Positions 7,263-14,873 of a stretch of 59,706 bases of DNA are shown piece by piece. The stretch covers positions 1-59,706 of the IMG/VR virus record IMGVR_UViG_3300042905_003262; one strand, given 5' to 3'. Source of the stretch: a virus. The first letter of the stretch is position 1, and each line of letters opens with the position of its first letter. A program made the position numbers and the translations under genes. The notes under the pieces are model-generated. The model did no database searches. It was not told the DNA's origin and worked only from the letters and a program-made list of their open reading frames with translations.

Positions 7263-7607
7263 ATGGACACCACACAAAACCACACACCCGGACCTTGGCG
7301 CTGGCTTTCAGGCGCGGAGGCTGGCAATGGATTTAGCAACTGTGATTTATCTTACCTCGTTGGCCCGTTGTATGACACGTCTCTTAAATCGTGGGAAAGG
7401 AAGCAGGAAATTTGCAATTTCGGCAACGATGAAACCTACTATCCAACGGAAGGCGTAGAGCCATCGGATGCAGACAAGCTATTAATTGCCGCTGCTCCCG
7501 ACCTGCTAGCGGCTTGCCTCAGAGTGCTTAACCCTACGGATGAAGGTCCGACGCTGGATACAATAATCCGTGCCGCCGTTGCGAAAGCTCTCGGTCAAAA
7601 CCAGTGA
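7263..7607 (+). CDS. HTPGPW-type small phage protein
   Basis: A 114-residue protein beginning MDTTQNHTPGPWRW and containing DADKLLIAAAPDLLAACLRVL (written here as seen, residues split around 78-98: DADKLLIAAAP then DLLAACL). Both motifs recur in a large group of short phage proteins of unknown function, in which the N-terminal HTPGPW strand is followed by an LIAAAPDLL helix. It is the second protein of this general type in the cluster, after 5713-6123. The ATG at 7263 follows the previous stop closely. Confidence 0.65.
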   Translation: MDTTQNHTPGPWRWLSGAEAGNGFSNCDLSYLVGPLYDTSLKSWERKQEICNFGNDETYYPTEGVEPSDADKLLIAAAPDLLAACLRVLNPTDEGPTLDTIIRAAVAKALGQNQ

Positions 7608-7610
7608 TTT

Positions 7611-8243
7611 ATGAGAAACGTCAACCTGCCCAAAACGAAAGTATTTATCCGCCGCGATGCCTTCGGAGGCCCCGTGGATGAATTTGAACCCGCTTGGCTC
7701 GTCTCCGTGCGAGCCATGCGAAACCGCCCCTTTTGCTTTCAGGCATGGGTTGAGAAATACGCCGCATGCTATGACAAAATCCCGCCGCAGTGCGTCTATT
7801 GGTTTGAGCCGGACGACGATCATAAAGCCCTTCCGCTACACAAGGTCCAGATGTGGGAATGCTTGTCTGGCTCCGTTGAAGTCTGGCGCAAGGACCAACT
7901 CTCCGACGTGCCGGTTCTGGTAAACCTTGGCAAAGGCAATCCACCTATCGGCGGCCATTACTGGTTCACTATTGACTATCTACCCGAGGGACAAGCTGGT
8001 GGCACCCTTGACGTGGGAGATTCTGAACTGCTGGAAGAACACAAGGAGGGCAACGTCATCAAGCTCTCGAACGGCCAGATTGCCATTTACCCAAACAACC
8101 GCCTCAAGTGGCTTCCCGTTTCGCTTACCGGCAAAGATGCCGCCGCCGCTATTCCCGATTGGAGCGTCGCCACAAATGCCCAATGGGATGAGTGGTGGTC
8201 TGACTCGGACGAGATTCTAGGAGACGCCAAATGGGCTTATTGA
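7611..8243 (+). CDS. Hypothetical protein at the end of the rightward block
   Basis: A 210-residue protein rich in tryptophan and aromatic residues, with sections such as FCFQAWVEKYAACYDK, HYWFTIDYLPEGQ and QWDEWWSDSDEI. It looks like a single globular mixed alpha/beta domain with an acidic C-terminus. I recognise no family. It begins four bases after the previous stop and ends two bases before the convergent endolysin gene, so the rightward block stops here without an obvious terminator. Confidence 0.65.
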   Translation: MRNVNLPKTKVFIRRDAFGGPVDEFEPAWLVSVRAMRNRPFCFQAWVEKYAACYDKIPPQCVYWFEPDDDHKALPLHKVQMWECLSGSVEVWRKDQLSDVPVLVNLGKGNPPIGGHYWFTIDYLPEGQAGGTLDVGDSELLEEHKEGNVIKLSNGQIAIYPNNRLKWLPVSLTGKDAAAAIPDWSVATNAQWDEWWSDSDEILGDAKWAY

Positions 8244-8245
8244 CG

Positions 8246-8809
8246 TTAGCTTGTGGCTTGAAAGTGCATGGCGTCTCTTGACCAAAAAGCTCCCGCTGGC
8301 AGCCATCCTTCTTTTGCGAACTCCTCCATCACTTCTAGCGGCATCGTAGCTGAACTAGGCCAGTGTTGATGATTGGCGTTGTCGTCGGGATCAATGTCCA
8401 CGGCGGCTCCACGAGCATGAAGGCTCGGCAAACTGCCTCCACGCATGACGCGGTTGTTGTAGCAGCCCGCGTAACGGGTGAGAACGTATTTGTTAGGGCT
8501 TTTAGCAATAGCTTCCAAGACTCGGCGCAAACTAGCTCCGACTTTTCCGTGACAGCGAATGAGCTTTACCGGCTTGCCGTCGTATTTCAGCCCCAGGTCA
8601 GATACGTCAATAGGCACCAGTTTGGACTCGTCGCCTGCCCGTCCATAGAATTTACTCAGGCTGTTTTGATCGCTGGCGGGCCAAGGATTCGGTGACGGCA
8701 TGAGCTTTCGCAAATGAGCTTGGCAAGCTGCAATGCTTTTTGGGCCCCAAAAGCCGTCATCAAGGACGCCGATACGGCGCTGCATGATTTTGATTTTTTT
8801 CTGGTTCAT
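8246..8809 (-). CDS. M15-family peptidase endolysin
   Basis: A 187-residue protein with two parts. Residues 8-36 resemble a peptidoglycan-binding repeat (MQRRIGVLDDGFWGPKSIAA). Residues 80-187 form an M15/VanY-like D-alanyl-D-alanine peptidase: SLHARGAAVDID at 129-140 supplies zinc ligands H131 and D138, and MHFQ at 181-184 supplies H182, after the catalytic acidic region. There is no signal peptide, so release needs a holin or equivalent. It would cut peptide crosslinks in the host wall at lysis. It is read immediately after the nozzle gene, seven bases away, so expression is late. Confidence 0.85.
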   Translation of the reverse strand: MNQKKIKIMQRRIGVLDDGFWGPKSIAACQAHLRKLMPSPNPWPASDQNSLSKFYGRAGDESKLVPIDVSDLGLKYDGKPVKLIRCHGKVGASLRRVLEAIAKSPNKYVLTRYAGCYNNRVMRGGSLPSLHARGAAVDIDPDDNANHQHWPSSATMPLEVMEEFAKEGWLPAGAFWSRDAMHFQATS

Positions 8810-8815
8810 AGTGCC

Positions 8816-11800
8816 TCAAATTTGCCCTTGCATGCTAAATAGCAATACCAAATCCCTCATGGCCCACTTCTTACTTTCCGCACCGATAATCTTGAGCTTC
8901 ACGCGGCATGCCGAATCGCTCAACATGAGGCTTGCGCGACAATTGCAGTTATCATTAACGTCGCCGTACACAAACACTTCTTCGTTTCCAGCCATGTCTA
9001 TGAATGTGACTTCCACGAGAGCGCGGCTGTCTTGAATAGTCCTCCAAAGGGCTGCCTGAAACGCTTTTTTCATGCCGGGCTGCCCCATGTCGAGCATACC
9101 TGTCTCGATCACAGCCTCATAGGCTCGGTAGTATCGCGAGCCGGAATAATCCACATACCCATAGCCCGCATACTGGTCCGGCATTGGCGTTGAAGTGCTG
9201 TAAGCCGTGAACGCCGATTGTGAGCCGAAGGAATTGCCAGCACTGTCCATTTGGGCGCTACTATCCCAAACGAATAAGCGGCCCGCCTCGTCGGCGAACA
9301 CGATTTCCGGCCTTCCAGGCTCCATTTGGGCGCTGGCGTAAATCTTGGGATAGGAGAACGGACCCACCATTCCGCGCCCCATAAGGTCAAAGGCAAACCC
9401 GATTAGCGAACCATCAAGGCCGGGGGCGAACATCCAGATATGTTGACTGGCGGCGTCTGGAAAGACCCATGTGCGGTCTGGCTGGCGCAAAATAGCATCG
9501 GTGTCGATATACTCGCGGAGCAATTCCAAAGCTCCAAGGGCCGCGAATTGGCTCGTTGCCACCGTGGAGGTGAAGTCTGCCGGGCGGGCCATATCGAGCG
9601 TGCGGAGCTGCAAATCTGCCGCCCAATAGTACATGGATTTGCCCTCGTAGATCGTGACGGCGCTCTGTGAGATGGCTCCGGCTGTCGAGGCCGGATAGAC
9701 ACGTTGCGCCGGATCAACCGGGTTGATGATGGCAAAACCCGCGAGCGTGTGAATCTGCAAATCAACGGCGGTAGCGATGAGGGCCGTGACCTGCTGGGAA
9801 CCGGCTGGCGTGCCGGGAATGGAAATCGTCTCGTAATCTGCCGCCAGCAAAGAGCAGCCTTCCGGCGCTACTTCGTCCACGGTGGCGACTTTGGACGCAT
9901 AGAGGCGGTCTGGATGATCCACGAGGCCGCCGCGAAACATTTGCTCGGCTGCGAAGGCGTGGAACTTGTGCGGAAGTGGGCGCTGTTGGTCCGCGCTCAT
10001 GTCGTCCTCGCCAAAGACGGTTGCAGTGCCGACAACTACCGCAGCGGGCGTGCCTGAGTTGTCAATGTCTGCCGTGCTGATTAGCTTCCATACGGCTTCG
10101 GAATCCTCTCCGAACTGCATGTAGAGCCGGATTTTGGTAAAACGCCCACCCTCGGCGGCAGCGTTAGCGGCAACCGTAATGCTGATGTCGTTATTGGCCG
10201 TGTTCGGGATGATGACCGTATTTGAGATGGGTGAGCTTGGCCCCTCGTAACCGTGGCCTTGATAGCCAGGGTCCCAATAGCGGGCATAAACGGTCACGGT
10301 TCGGCTGGTGTAACCTTCGCTCGCGCCGGAACCTACGCCTTGGCTGATGGTGACGTAAAGCGGCGTTCCGCTGCCTGCGCCCGGATAAGGCGTTGCAGAG
10401 CCAAAGGAGAAACCCGCCGTGACGAGCGTGAAAATTTCCGAACTGCTCGCACTAGCGGAAATGCTAATCAGACCCGTTACGAGCGGGTCAGCCGCCACAT
10501 AGGCGACGAACTGGTCAAAGGTGTTCGTGGTGCCGCCCGTGACAACGTAGAGGTAAGGGTTTGCCGCCGTTCCTGTTCCTGCGAGGGTGCTCGAAAACGG
10601 AACCGTGCCGGAGAGTTGGTTGTAGGCCAGTTTGAAACAGCTATTGCCGTCCACGCCTGCTTTCCACGCCGGAAGAGCTGAGACAGTCAGGCTTTGGGTG
10701 CCGTTGATGGTCCAGAGCCGGTTACTGAGCACGCCCGTGTTTCCAGTAATCGTGATCGCGCTTCCAGTTTGCTCCAGTGAAAGCTGGAAAGTGGTGAGGT
10801 TCGTGGATGCCGTGTAAGTGGCTCCAATGATGAAATAGATGATGTTCGCCGTAATGCCGGTCAGCGGCGTAAAGACGGTGGCGACGGTGAATTTATCGTT
10901 CACGGCCAGATTGTGCGCCGTGCGGGTGAAGACATCCGTCGTGATGTTGACCGTCAAGATTGCGCCCGTGACCTCGTAATCGAAGCTACCAGCGGAGCGA
11001 GTGCCGATATTGAGCGCCGAAGTGCCCGCCACGGTCGTCTTGATCGTGAACGTTGTCGGGGATGGAACGCTGTGGACGTAGTAGGTAACGCCAGCCGTGG
11101 AGCCGCTTGGAACAGTTCCGCTCAAAACCACCGCGTCATTCACGGCTAGATTGTGCGGGACGGTGCGAATAATCGTGTCTGATGCCGCATCCGAAGCGGC
11201 GGAATAGGCCACGTTGGTATAGAAGAAATCACCCGAACCATCGCTATCAATGTTAAAAACAGCACCTCCGCGTGTGGCCGAAATCTTGAAACTGTCTGCC
11301 GTTGGAACGCTTTCGACAAAATACTTCGTTCCGGCGACTAGATTGGTCGGCAGCGTGCCGGAGACAGTCGAGTATTTGAGGCCGTCGCCCGCTACTAGAT
11401 CATGCGCAACACGAGAAAACGTGTCGGAGCCGTGGGAAGCCGTGACCAGCCTTGACGCGCCCGTAATGGCAAAGTCTCCACGCCCCTCCGCCGTCACGTC
11501 GATCTGAGTCCCGCCCGAAGTAGCCGCAATGGTAAGCGTATTGGCAGAGGGGGCAGTTTTGACAAAATAGGACGTAGCAGCGGCTAACGGCGTCGGCAGC
11601 GTCACAGCATCTTGAAAGACCACCATGCCATTCACGAGCCTACCGCTGGCTTGAAGTGTGTTTGCCGTGCTGGTAAGCGAAAACGAGGTGTACCCAGGCA
11701 CCACAAAAGACGCCTGCGTATTGGCCGCACTAGCGGGAGCCACGAGGGAGATAACCGGCGCAGTAGGGGCCTCGTTTGTGCCTGCTTTACGCCAGATGCC

Positions 11801-12583
11801 CGGTATAGCGGTTCGCCCGAGCTGGACAATCACGTTTTCATCCACGCCATTCCCGAGGAACCATGCGCCCTGATTCGGGTAGCCATACCAGCGAGCGGCG
11901 GCATTTAGCCCCACGGCCAAGACGGTGTAAGTAGGCGTTCCAGTCGTAAAAGCATAGGCTCCGCTGGTGTAAGTGCCATCGTCGCCGAGATAAAACCATC
12001 CACGGCAGGCGCTTTCGATGGACGCCGTAAGGTCGTAGAGAAGCAGGAAGTTCTTGCCTTGCCGCTTGATCTGAATGGCGACGGTTTTGTTTGCTGTGCG
12101 GGCAGTGCTGTCAACTCCTACGCCGGTAGAATAGCCACTGAACGGCAAGGTGCGATAAATGCTTTGCACCGTAGTATAGATGCTATGCGTGCCAGTGCCG
12201 GTATCCGTGATGTCCCGTGTATCAACGCCATTGGCCGCAAAGAGCGTGAACGTGCTGGCTGAAGGGGTTGTTTTAACGGTGTATGTCGTGGACACTGCCA
12301 AACCTCCCGGCAGGGTTCCAGTAGTAACCACTTGGAGAGTGTCATTCACTGCTAACCCATGAGATGCCATCGTGAAAACATTCGTTCCCGCATCCACCGT
12401 AAAGGTTTTGCTGCCAGTTCCCATGGCCCAAAGGTTGTTGTAGATCGGTGGGCCGCTCCACCCGTCCTGTGGCCGCAAAACGATGTTTCGGCACTGCTCC
12501 AGCGCAATTCCCTTGTCCGTCGTCTCCTCAAGTCGGGACACCGGCTTAAAAGCTCGAATCGGATAGGATTGCTGGCGTGACAT
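8816..12583 (-). CDS. Large tail nozzle-like structural protein
   Basis: A 1255-residue protein, placed directly after an adaptor candidate as tail nozzle proteins are in short-tailed phages. The N-terminus has NIVLRPQDGWSGPPIY, typical of nozzle or beta-propeller starts. Between residues about 60 and 615 lie five copies of a module of about 75 residues with HNLAVND, GTLP, TYFV and PTTFTI motifs. The C-terminal third has strand-rich sections such as ARYWDPGYQGHGYEG and DRTWVFPDAASQHIW, consistent with a propeller. Nozzle assignment is inference from position and fold; a tail fibre or receptor-binding role for the repeats is also possible. Confidence 0.65.
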   Translation of the reverse strand: MSRQQSYPIRAFKPVSRLEETTDKGIALEQCRNIVLRPQDGWSGPPIYNNLWAMGTGSKTFTVDAGTNVFTMASHGLAVNDTLQVVTTGTLPGGLAVSTTYTVKTTPSASTFTLFAANGVDTRDITDTGTGTHSIYTTVQSIYRTLPFSGYSTGVGVDSTARTANKTVAIQIKRQGKNFLLLYDLTASIESACRGWFYLGDDGTYTSGAYAFTTGTPTYTVLAVGLNAAARWYGYPNQGAWFLGNGVDENVIVQLGRTAIPGIWRKAGTNEAPTAPVISLVAPASAANTQASFVVPGYTSFSLTSTANTLQASGRLVNGMVVFQDAVTLPTPLAAATSYFVKTAPSANTLTIAATSGGTQIDVTAEGRGDFAITGASRLVTASHGSDTFSRVAHDLVAGDGLKYSTVSGTLPTNLVAGTKYFVESVPTADSFKISATRGGAVFNIDSDGSGDFFYTNVAYSAASDAASDTIIRTVPHNLAVNDAVVLSGTVPSGSTAGVTYYVHSVPSPTTFTIKTTVAGTSALNIGTRSAGSFDYEVTGAILTVNITTDVFTRTAHNLAVNDKFTVATVFTPLTGITANIIYFIIGATYTASTNLTTFQLSLEQTGSAITITGNTGVLSNRLWTINGTQSLTVSALPAWKAGVDGNSCFKLAYNQLSGTVPFSSTLAGTGTAANPYLYVVTGGTTNTFDQFVAYVAADPLVTGLISISASASSSEIFTLVTAGFSFGSATPYPGAGSGTPLYVTISQGVGSGASEGYTSRTVTVYARYWDPGYQGHGYEGPSSPISNTVIIPNTANNDISITVAANAAAEGGRFTKIRLYMQFGEDSEAVWKLISTADIDNSGTPAAVVVGTATVFGEDDMSADQQRPLPHKFHAFAAEQMFRGGLVDHPDRLYASKVATVDEVAPEGCSLLAADYETISIPGTPAGSQQVTALIATAVDLQIHTLAGFAIINPVDPAQRVYPASTAGAISQSAVTIYEGKSMYYWAADLQLRTLDMARPADFTSTVATSQFAALGALELLREYIDTDAILRQPDRTWVFPDAASQHIWMFAPGLDGSLIGFAFDLMGRGMVGPFSYPKIYASAQMEPGRPEIVFADEAGRLFVWDSSAQMDSAGNSFGSQSAFTAYSTSTPMPDQYAGYGYVDYSGSRYYRAYEAVIETGMLDMGQPGMKKAFQAALWRTIQDSRALVEVTFIDMAGNEEVFVYGDVNDNCNCRASLMLSDSACRVKLKIIGAESKKWAMRDLVLLFSMQGQI
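10739..11686 (-). repeat. Four diverged 75-residue modules in the nozzle gene
   Basis: The encoded protein repeats a motif series (AHNLAVND, then GTLP or GTVP, then TYFV, then PTxxTFxI, then a Gly/Asp-rich turn) at residues about 300-373, 380-455, 460-536 and 540-615. A fifth copy lies apart at 60-135. The nucleotide sequences have diverged, so the duplication is old. The units resemble small beta-sandwich decorations. Confidence 0.7.
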
Positions 12584-12592
12584 AGGGTGAAA

Positions 12593-13447
12593 TTAGTTCA
12601 TCATGTCGATTTGACGCCGCGCAAGTCCAGGGCCGCGTGAGTTTGCCCACGTCTGAGAGGCCATTTGAGCCATGGGGGCAATCTTGGCAACGTCGCCCGT
12701 GAAATCTGGATGGCTGCTGAACGCCATCAAAACAAGAGGCTTCAAAACGCTGTCATCGAGTCCGTTAGGCAAGAGGGCCGTGCGGGCATCGTCCCAGCTG
12801 GTCACGACAAGGGCGCGGACATCGGCCCGGAAATGCAGGATGTAAGCCTCGTCTGGCAGCGAATCAAACAGGATGCGCCGGGAAGGTGTTCCGCTGGCAT
12901 CAAGGGCGTCTTCCACGGCTGCCATGATAGGACGCTGGATGCGGCGGCGGTCCATTCCAAAACGAATCTGGTCAATGACGGCACGGTCAACTAGGCGCAT
13001 CTCCCATTTGCGATCCAAGCTCATCGGCTCGTAGATTTTGGCGATCTCGATTCCGACCGTGGTGCAGTCGAAGTGAATCGTTGCCGTGACATTCGTTCCC
13101 GTGCTGCCCATGTAAGGGTTTTCGAGCGTCACGGTGCCGTTGGACTTCACAAGCCGGTTCTCGCGGAAGTCTCCCGTGATTTGGATGGTGCAGCCGAGCA
13201 TGTATGACTGGTATCCGCTCGTGAACGTGATAGCCGTCGATTGCGCGGTGACGTTCTCGATGGTCACAGTAGCAGGGCTGCGAATCAGCGCCGTCTTGTT
13301 CTCCTGCTGGCCTCCCGAGTAAAGCTGCTGCAAGACCGCGTTCAGGTCCGAGAGCATCCGTTCACTCGTCAAGGTGGGCAATCGCGCCACGGATGTACAG
13401 CCCGCGTAAGGGAGTAGATGGGAGCGGATGGCGGCTGCGGCGGACAT
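12593..13447 (-). CDS. Head-to-tail adaptor candidate
   Basis: A 284-residue protein directly upstream of the nozzle candidate. It starts with a helical segment (ATIRSHLL-like, then LTSERMLSDLNAVLQQL), passes through a strand-rich middle (TIENVTAQSTAITFTSGYQ and a tail-tube-like insertion), and ends helical. The section LPDEAYILHFRADVRAL near residue 197 resembles the pattern of T7 gp11-type adaptors, which join portal and nozzle. No single motif is diagnostic, so the call rests on length, order and fold-like pattern. Confidence 0.5.
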   Translation of the reverse strand: MSAAAAIRSHLLPYAGCTSVARLPTLTSERMLSDLNAVLQQLYSGGQQENKTALIRSPATVTIENVTAQSTAITFTSGYQSYMLGCTIQITGDFRENRLVKSNGTVTLENPYMGSTGTNVTATIHFDCTTVGIEIAKIYEPMSLDRKWEMRLVDRAVIDQIRFGMDRRRIQRPIMAAVEDALDASGTPSRRILFDSLPDEAYILHFRADVRALVVTSWDDARTALLPNGLDDSVLKPLVLMAFSSHPDFTGDVAKIAPMAQMASQTWANSRGPGLARRQIDMMN

Positions 13448-13450
13448 GGG

Positions 13451-13651
13451 TTAAAAGTTGGCGATTCGTTCACGCAGAACATCAAGGTATGCTCGCATCA
13501 TCGACTCTTGCCTGAATAGGCAATCGTTTTCATCGACTGAAACAGTCTTGATTTTGTCAGATAGAACAAAAGCGAGCAGTTTCGCGTGACGTTCAGCCAA
13601 TTCGGCTTCCTCGTTCAGGACGCGGAGTTGATGAGGGGTGGGAATAGTCAT
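13451..13651 (-). CDS. Small hypothetical protein
   Basis: A 66-residue protein, MTIPTPHQLRVLNEEAEL and on, composed of two predicted helices separated by a short acidic turn (KTVSVDENDC). It is four bases from the adaptor start and four from the preceding structural gene, so it sits tightly in the virion operon. Proteins of this size and two-helix form between capsid and tail genes are often assembly factors, but no family is recognised. Confidence 0.65.
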   Translation of the reverse strand: MTIPTPHQLRVLNEEAELAERHAKLLAFVLSDKIKTVSVDENDCLFRQESMMRAYLDVLRERIANF

Positions 13652-13654
13652 AGT

Positions 13655-14752
13655 TCAGTCTTTCGGTTCACGACGCTTCACCCAGCCCGCATGGGCAAGT
13701 ACAACCGTCGATTCGGGGTCTTGAAGGGAGGCTTTGAGCTTGTCCGCGTCCACTTCAAGAGCGGCGGCTAAGTCTTTGAGGCGCATCGGAGCGTCGAGTA
13801 TGTCCCATGCGGCGGCGTAGAGAGGTTTTTCTTCCGGCTCCACGGGGGCGGTTTCCGGCTCCGGTTCTGCGATTGGCTCCGGCGTGGTCTCGGTTTGCTC
13901 CTCGGTGGCCGGTTCTTGAATGGTTGCAGGAACGGGATTTGAACCTACTCCATCTTGGTTTATCGAGACTCCCAATGCACTATCCTGTGGCAATTGCTGC
14001 ACAAAACTACGCATTTTAGAATTTCCTTCTCCACTGCGATTTTCCCCTTCGATAGCACCATTTCCCCAATGTTGTGCTCCTTGAATTTGGGGTCTTGGTG
14101 ATGGAAGTCCAATGTCGCTGGATGCGACTCCCCGCATCTGCTGCACCCTAGTTTCGTTTTGACCTCCGCTAACCAGTTTTTCAACTTCTGGCGCTGCTTT
14201 CTGTTTCGTAAGTGGTATTTGTCCTTGTGGGCTAAGTAATGTCTTCTCGCACATTCCGCCTGCTTCTTCTTGTCTTTGTATGGCATGAAGAACATTACCA
14301 CTTAGGCTCAAATCGTCAATAGGATATGAGCCTGACGACTTAACCTCTTGTCCATCCTGCGATGTGGAAACGATTTCGACGGCTTCACCTTCCGGTTCGG
14401 CTGGAGTTTCGGCAACTGCCACTTCCACGGTTGCGGGAGGCGCATATTCGCCGCCAGCCTCGCAAAGCACACGGCCAGCAGGCCCAGGCGGCAGGAGTGG
14501 ATCGACAAAGTGCGCGTAGGCGTGGAAAGAGTTCTGGTTTGCGATCTGCTTTGAGATTCCAGTCGTGAGGCGTTGCCATTCGGCCTCACTCTTGCACTCG
14601 TAGGAGCACACTTGGGGCAAATACGGGTCTTCCTTCGTTCGTGGAGTCGTGCCGTTAGAGATGCTTCCTTTGCAGGTGATGTTTTTCGAGCCGTATGATT
14701 TGGGGTTACAAATCAAAAGTCTGAGCTTCAAACGAGGGGCGTGTGTGTCCAT
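13655..14752 (-). CDS. Structural-region protein carrying an in-frame insertion
   Basis: A 365-residue frame from the ATG at 14752. Residues 1-130 form one domain (LKLRLLICNPKSYG, CSYECKSEAEWQRL, AYAHFVDPLLPPG) followed by a Pro/Glu-rich linker. Residues about 280-365 continue that linker (EPEPETAPVEPEEK) into a small helical domain (AAWDILDAPMRLKDLAAAL). The part between, residues about 131-277, is encoded by the two tRNA halves and, out of frame, by an HNH gene. The frame stays open across the whole insertion. It follows the capsid gene and precedes the small protein and adaptor, so it is probably a virion protein. The product's true length is uncertain. Confidence 0.6.
   Translation of the reverse strand: MDTHAPRLKLRLLICNPKSYGSKNITCKGSISNGTTPRTKEDPYLPQVCSYECKSEAEWQRLTTGISKQIANQNSFHAYAHFVDPLLPPGPAGRVLCEAGGEYAPPATVEVAVAETPAEPEGEAVEIVSTSQDGQEVKSSGSYPIDDLSLSGNVLHAIQRQEEAGGMCEKTLLSPQGQIPLTKQKAAPEVEKLVSGGQNETRVQQMRGVASSDIGLPSPRPQIQGAQHWGNGAIEGENRSGEGNSKMRSFVQQLPQDSALGVSINQDGVGSNPVPATIQEPATEEQTETTPEPIAEPEPETAPVEPEEKPLYAAAWDILDAPMRLKDLAAALEVDADKLKASLQDPESTVVLAHAGWVKRREPKD
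13921..14361 (-). tRNA. Split initiator tRNA-Met (CAT), interrupted by an HNH gene
   Basis: The 5' half is 14321-14361. It begins CGCAGGA (acceptor), then TG, a three-pair D-stem GAC/GTC around a loop containing GG, then TCAGG and the anticodon loop CTCATAT with anticodon CAT. The 3' half is about 13921-13957: T-arm GTAGG/TTCAAAT/CCCGT, then TCCTGCA, A and an encoded CCA. The acceptor halves pair over six positions and leave C1 opposite A72, the mark of bacterial initiator tRNA. About 363 bases containing an HNH gene separate the halves. The T-stem has an A-C mismatch and two wobbles. It may be a disrupted gene or a spliced one. Confidence 0.6.
13960..14286 (-). CDS. Small HNH endonuclease inside the split tRNA
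   Basis: A 108-residue basic protein starting MPYKDKKKQAECARRHYLAH, a start shared by many freestanding phage HNH proteins. C48 and C51 (CSRCGESHP), then LDFHHQDP at 59-66, then VLCSNCHRIVH at 94-104 with C96, C99, H100 and H104 make a complete HNH treble clef. It lies wholly between the tRNA halves, and its TAA stop is three bases upstream of the 3' half. It is read in a different frame from the surrounding structural protein. The arrangement suggests a homing nuclease whose insertion site is the anticodon region of an initiator tRNA. Confidence 0.8.
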   Translation of the reverse strand: MPYKDKKKQAECARRHYLAHKDKYHLRNRKQRQKLKNWLAEVKTKLGCSRCGESHPATLDFHHQDPKFKEHNIGEMVLSKGKIAVEKEILKCVVLCSNCHRIVHWESR

Positions 14753-14812
14753 AGAGGTGAAGGAAGTATTGACGAGCCTAGCCGAAAACGCTAGTGTTTT
14801 CCTTGCGCCCAC

Positions 14813-14844
14813 AAAAAAGCGGCAGAGCCTTTCGACTCTGCCGC
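14813..14844 (-). terminator. Rho-independent terminator after the capsid gene
   Basis: GCGGCAGAG (14819-14827) pairs perfectly with CTCTGCCGC (14836-14844); on the minus strand the stem is followed by six T (14813-14818). It lies 30 bases past the capsid stop. A second hairpin, TTAGGTT/AACCTAA with a three-base loop (14851-14867), sits between. It would separate high capsid expression from the downstream tail genes. Confidence 0.85.
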
Positions 14845-14873
14845 CTAGATTTAGGTTTCTAACCTAACTCGTA

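Noticed and set aside
8816-12583. Several plus-strand frames within the nozzle gene
   Set aside because: They are antisense readings of a GC-rich coding sequence, without start leaders or recognisable domains.
13921-14001. A complete unsplit tRNA ending at the 3' half
   Set aside because: A 77-base window beginning TGCAGCA would pair with TCCTGCA at six of seven positions, but there is no anticodon arm with a seven-base loop; the only stem there has a 13-base loop.
13958-14320. Group I intron in the tRNA
   Set aside because: Nearly all of the inserted sequence is the HNH gene, leaving about 30 bases outside. I see no P-, Q-, R- or S-like core elements and no fitting internal guide sequence. 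An unusual small intron is not excluded.
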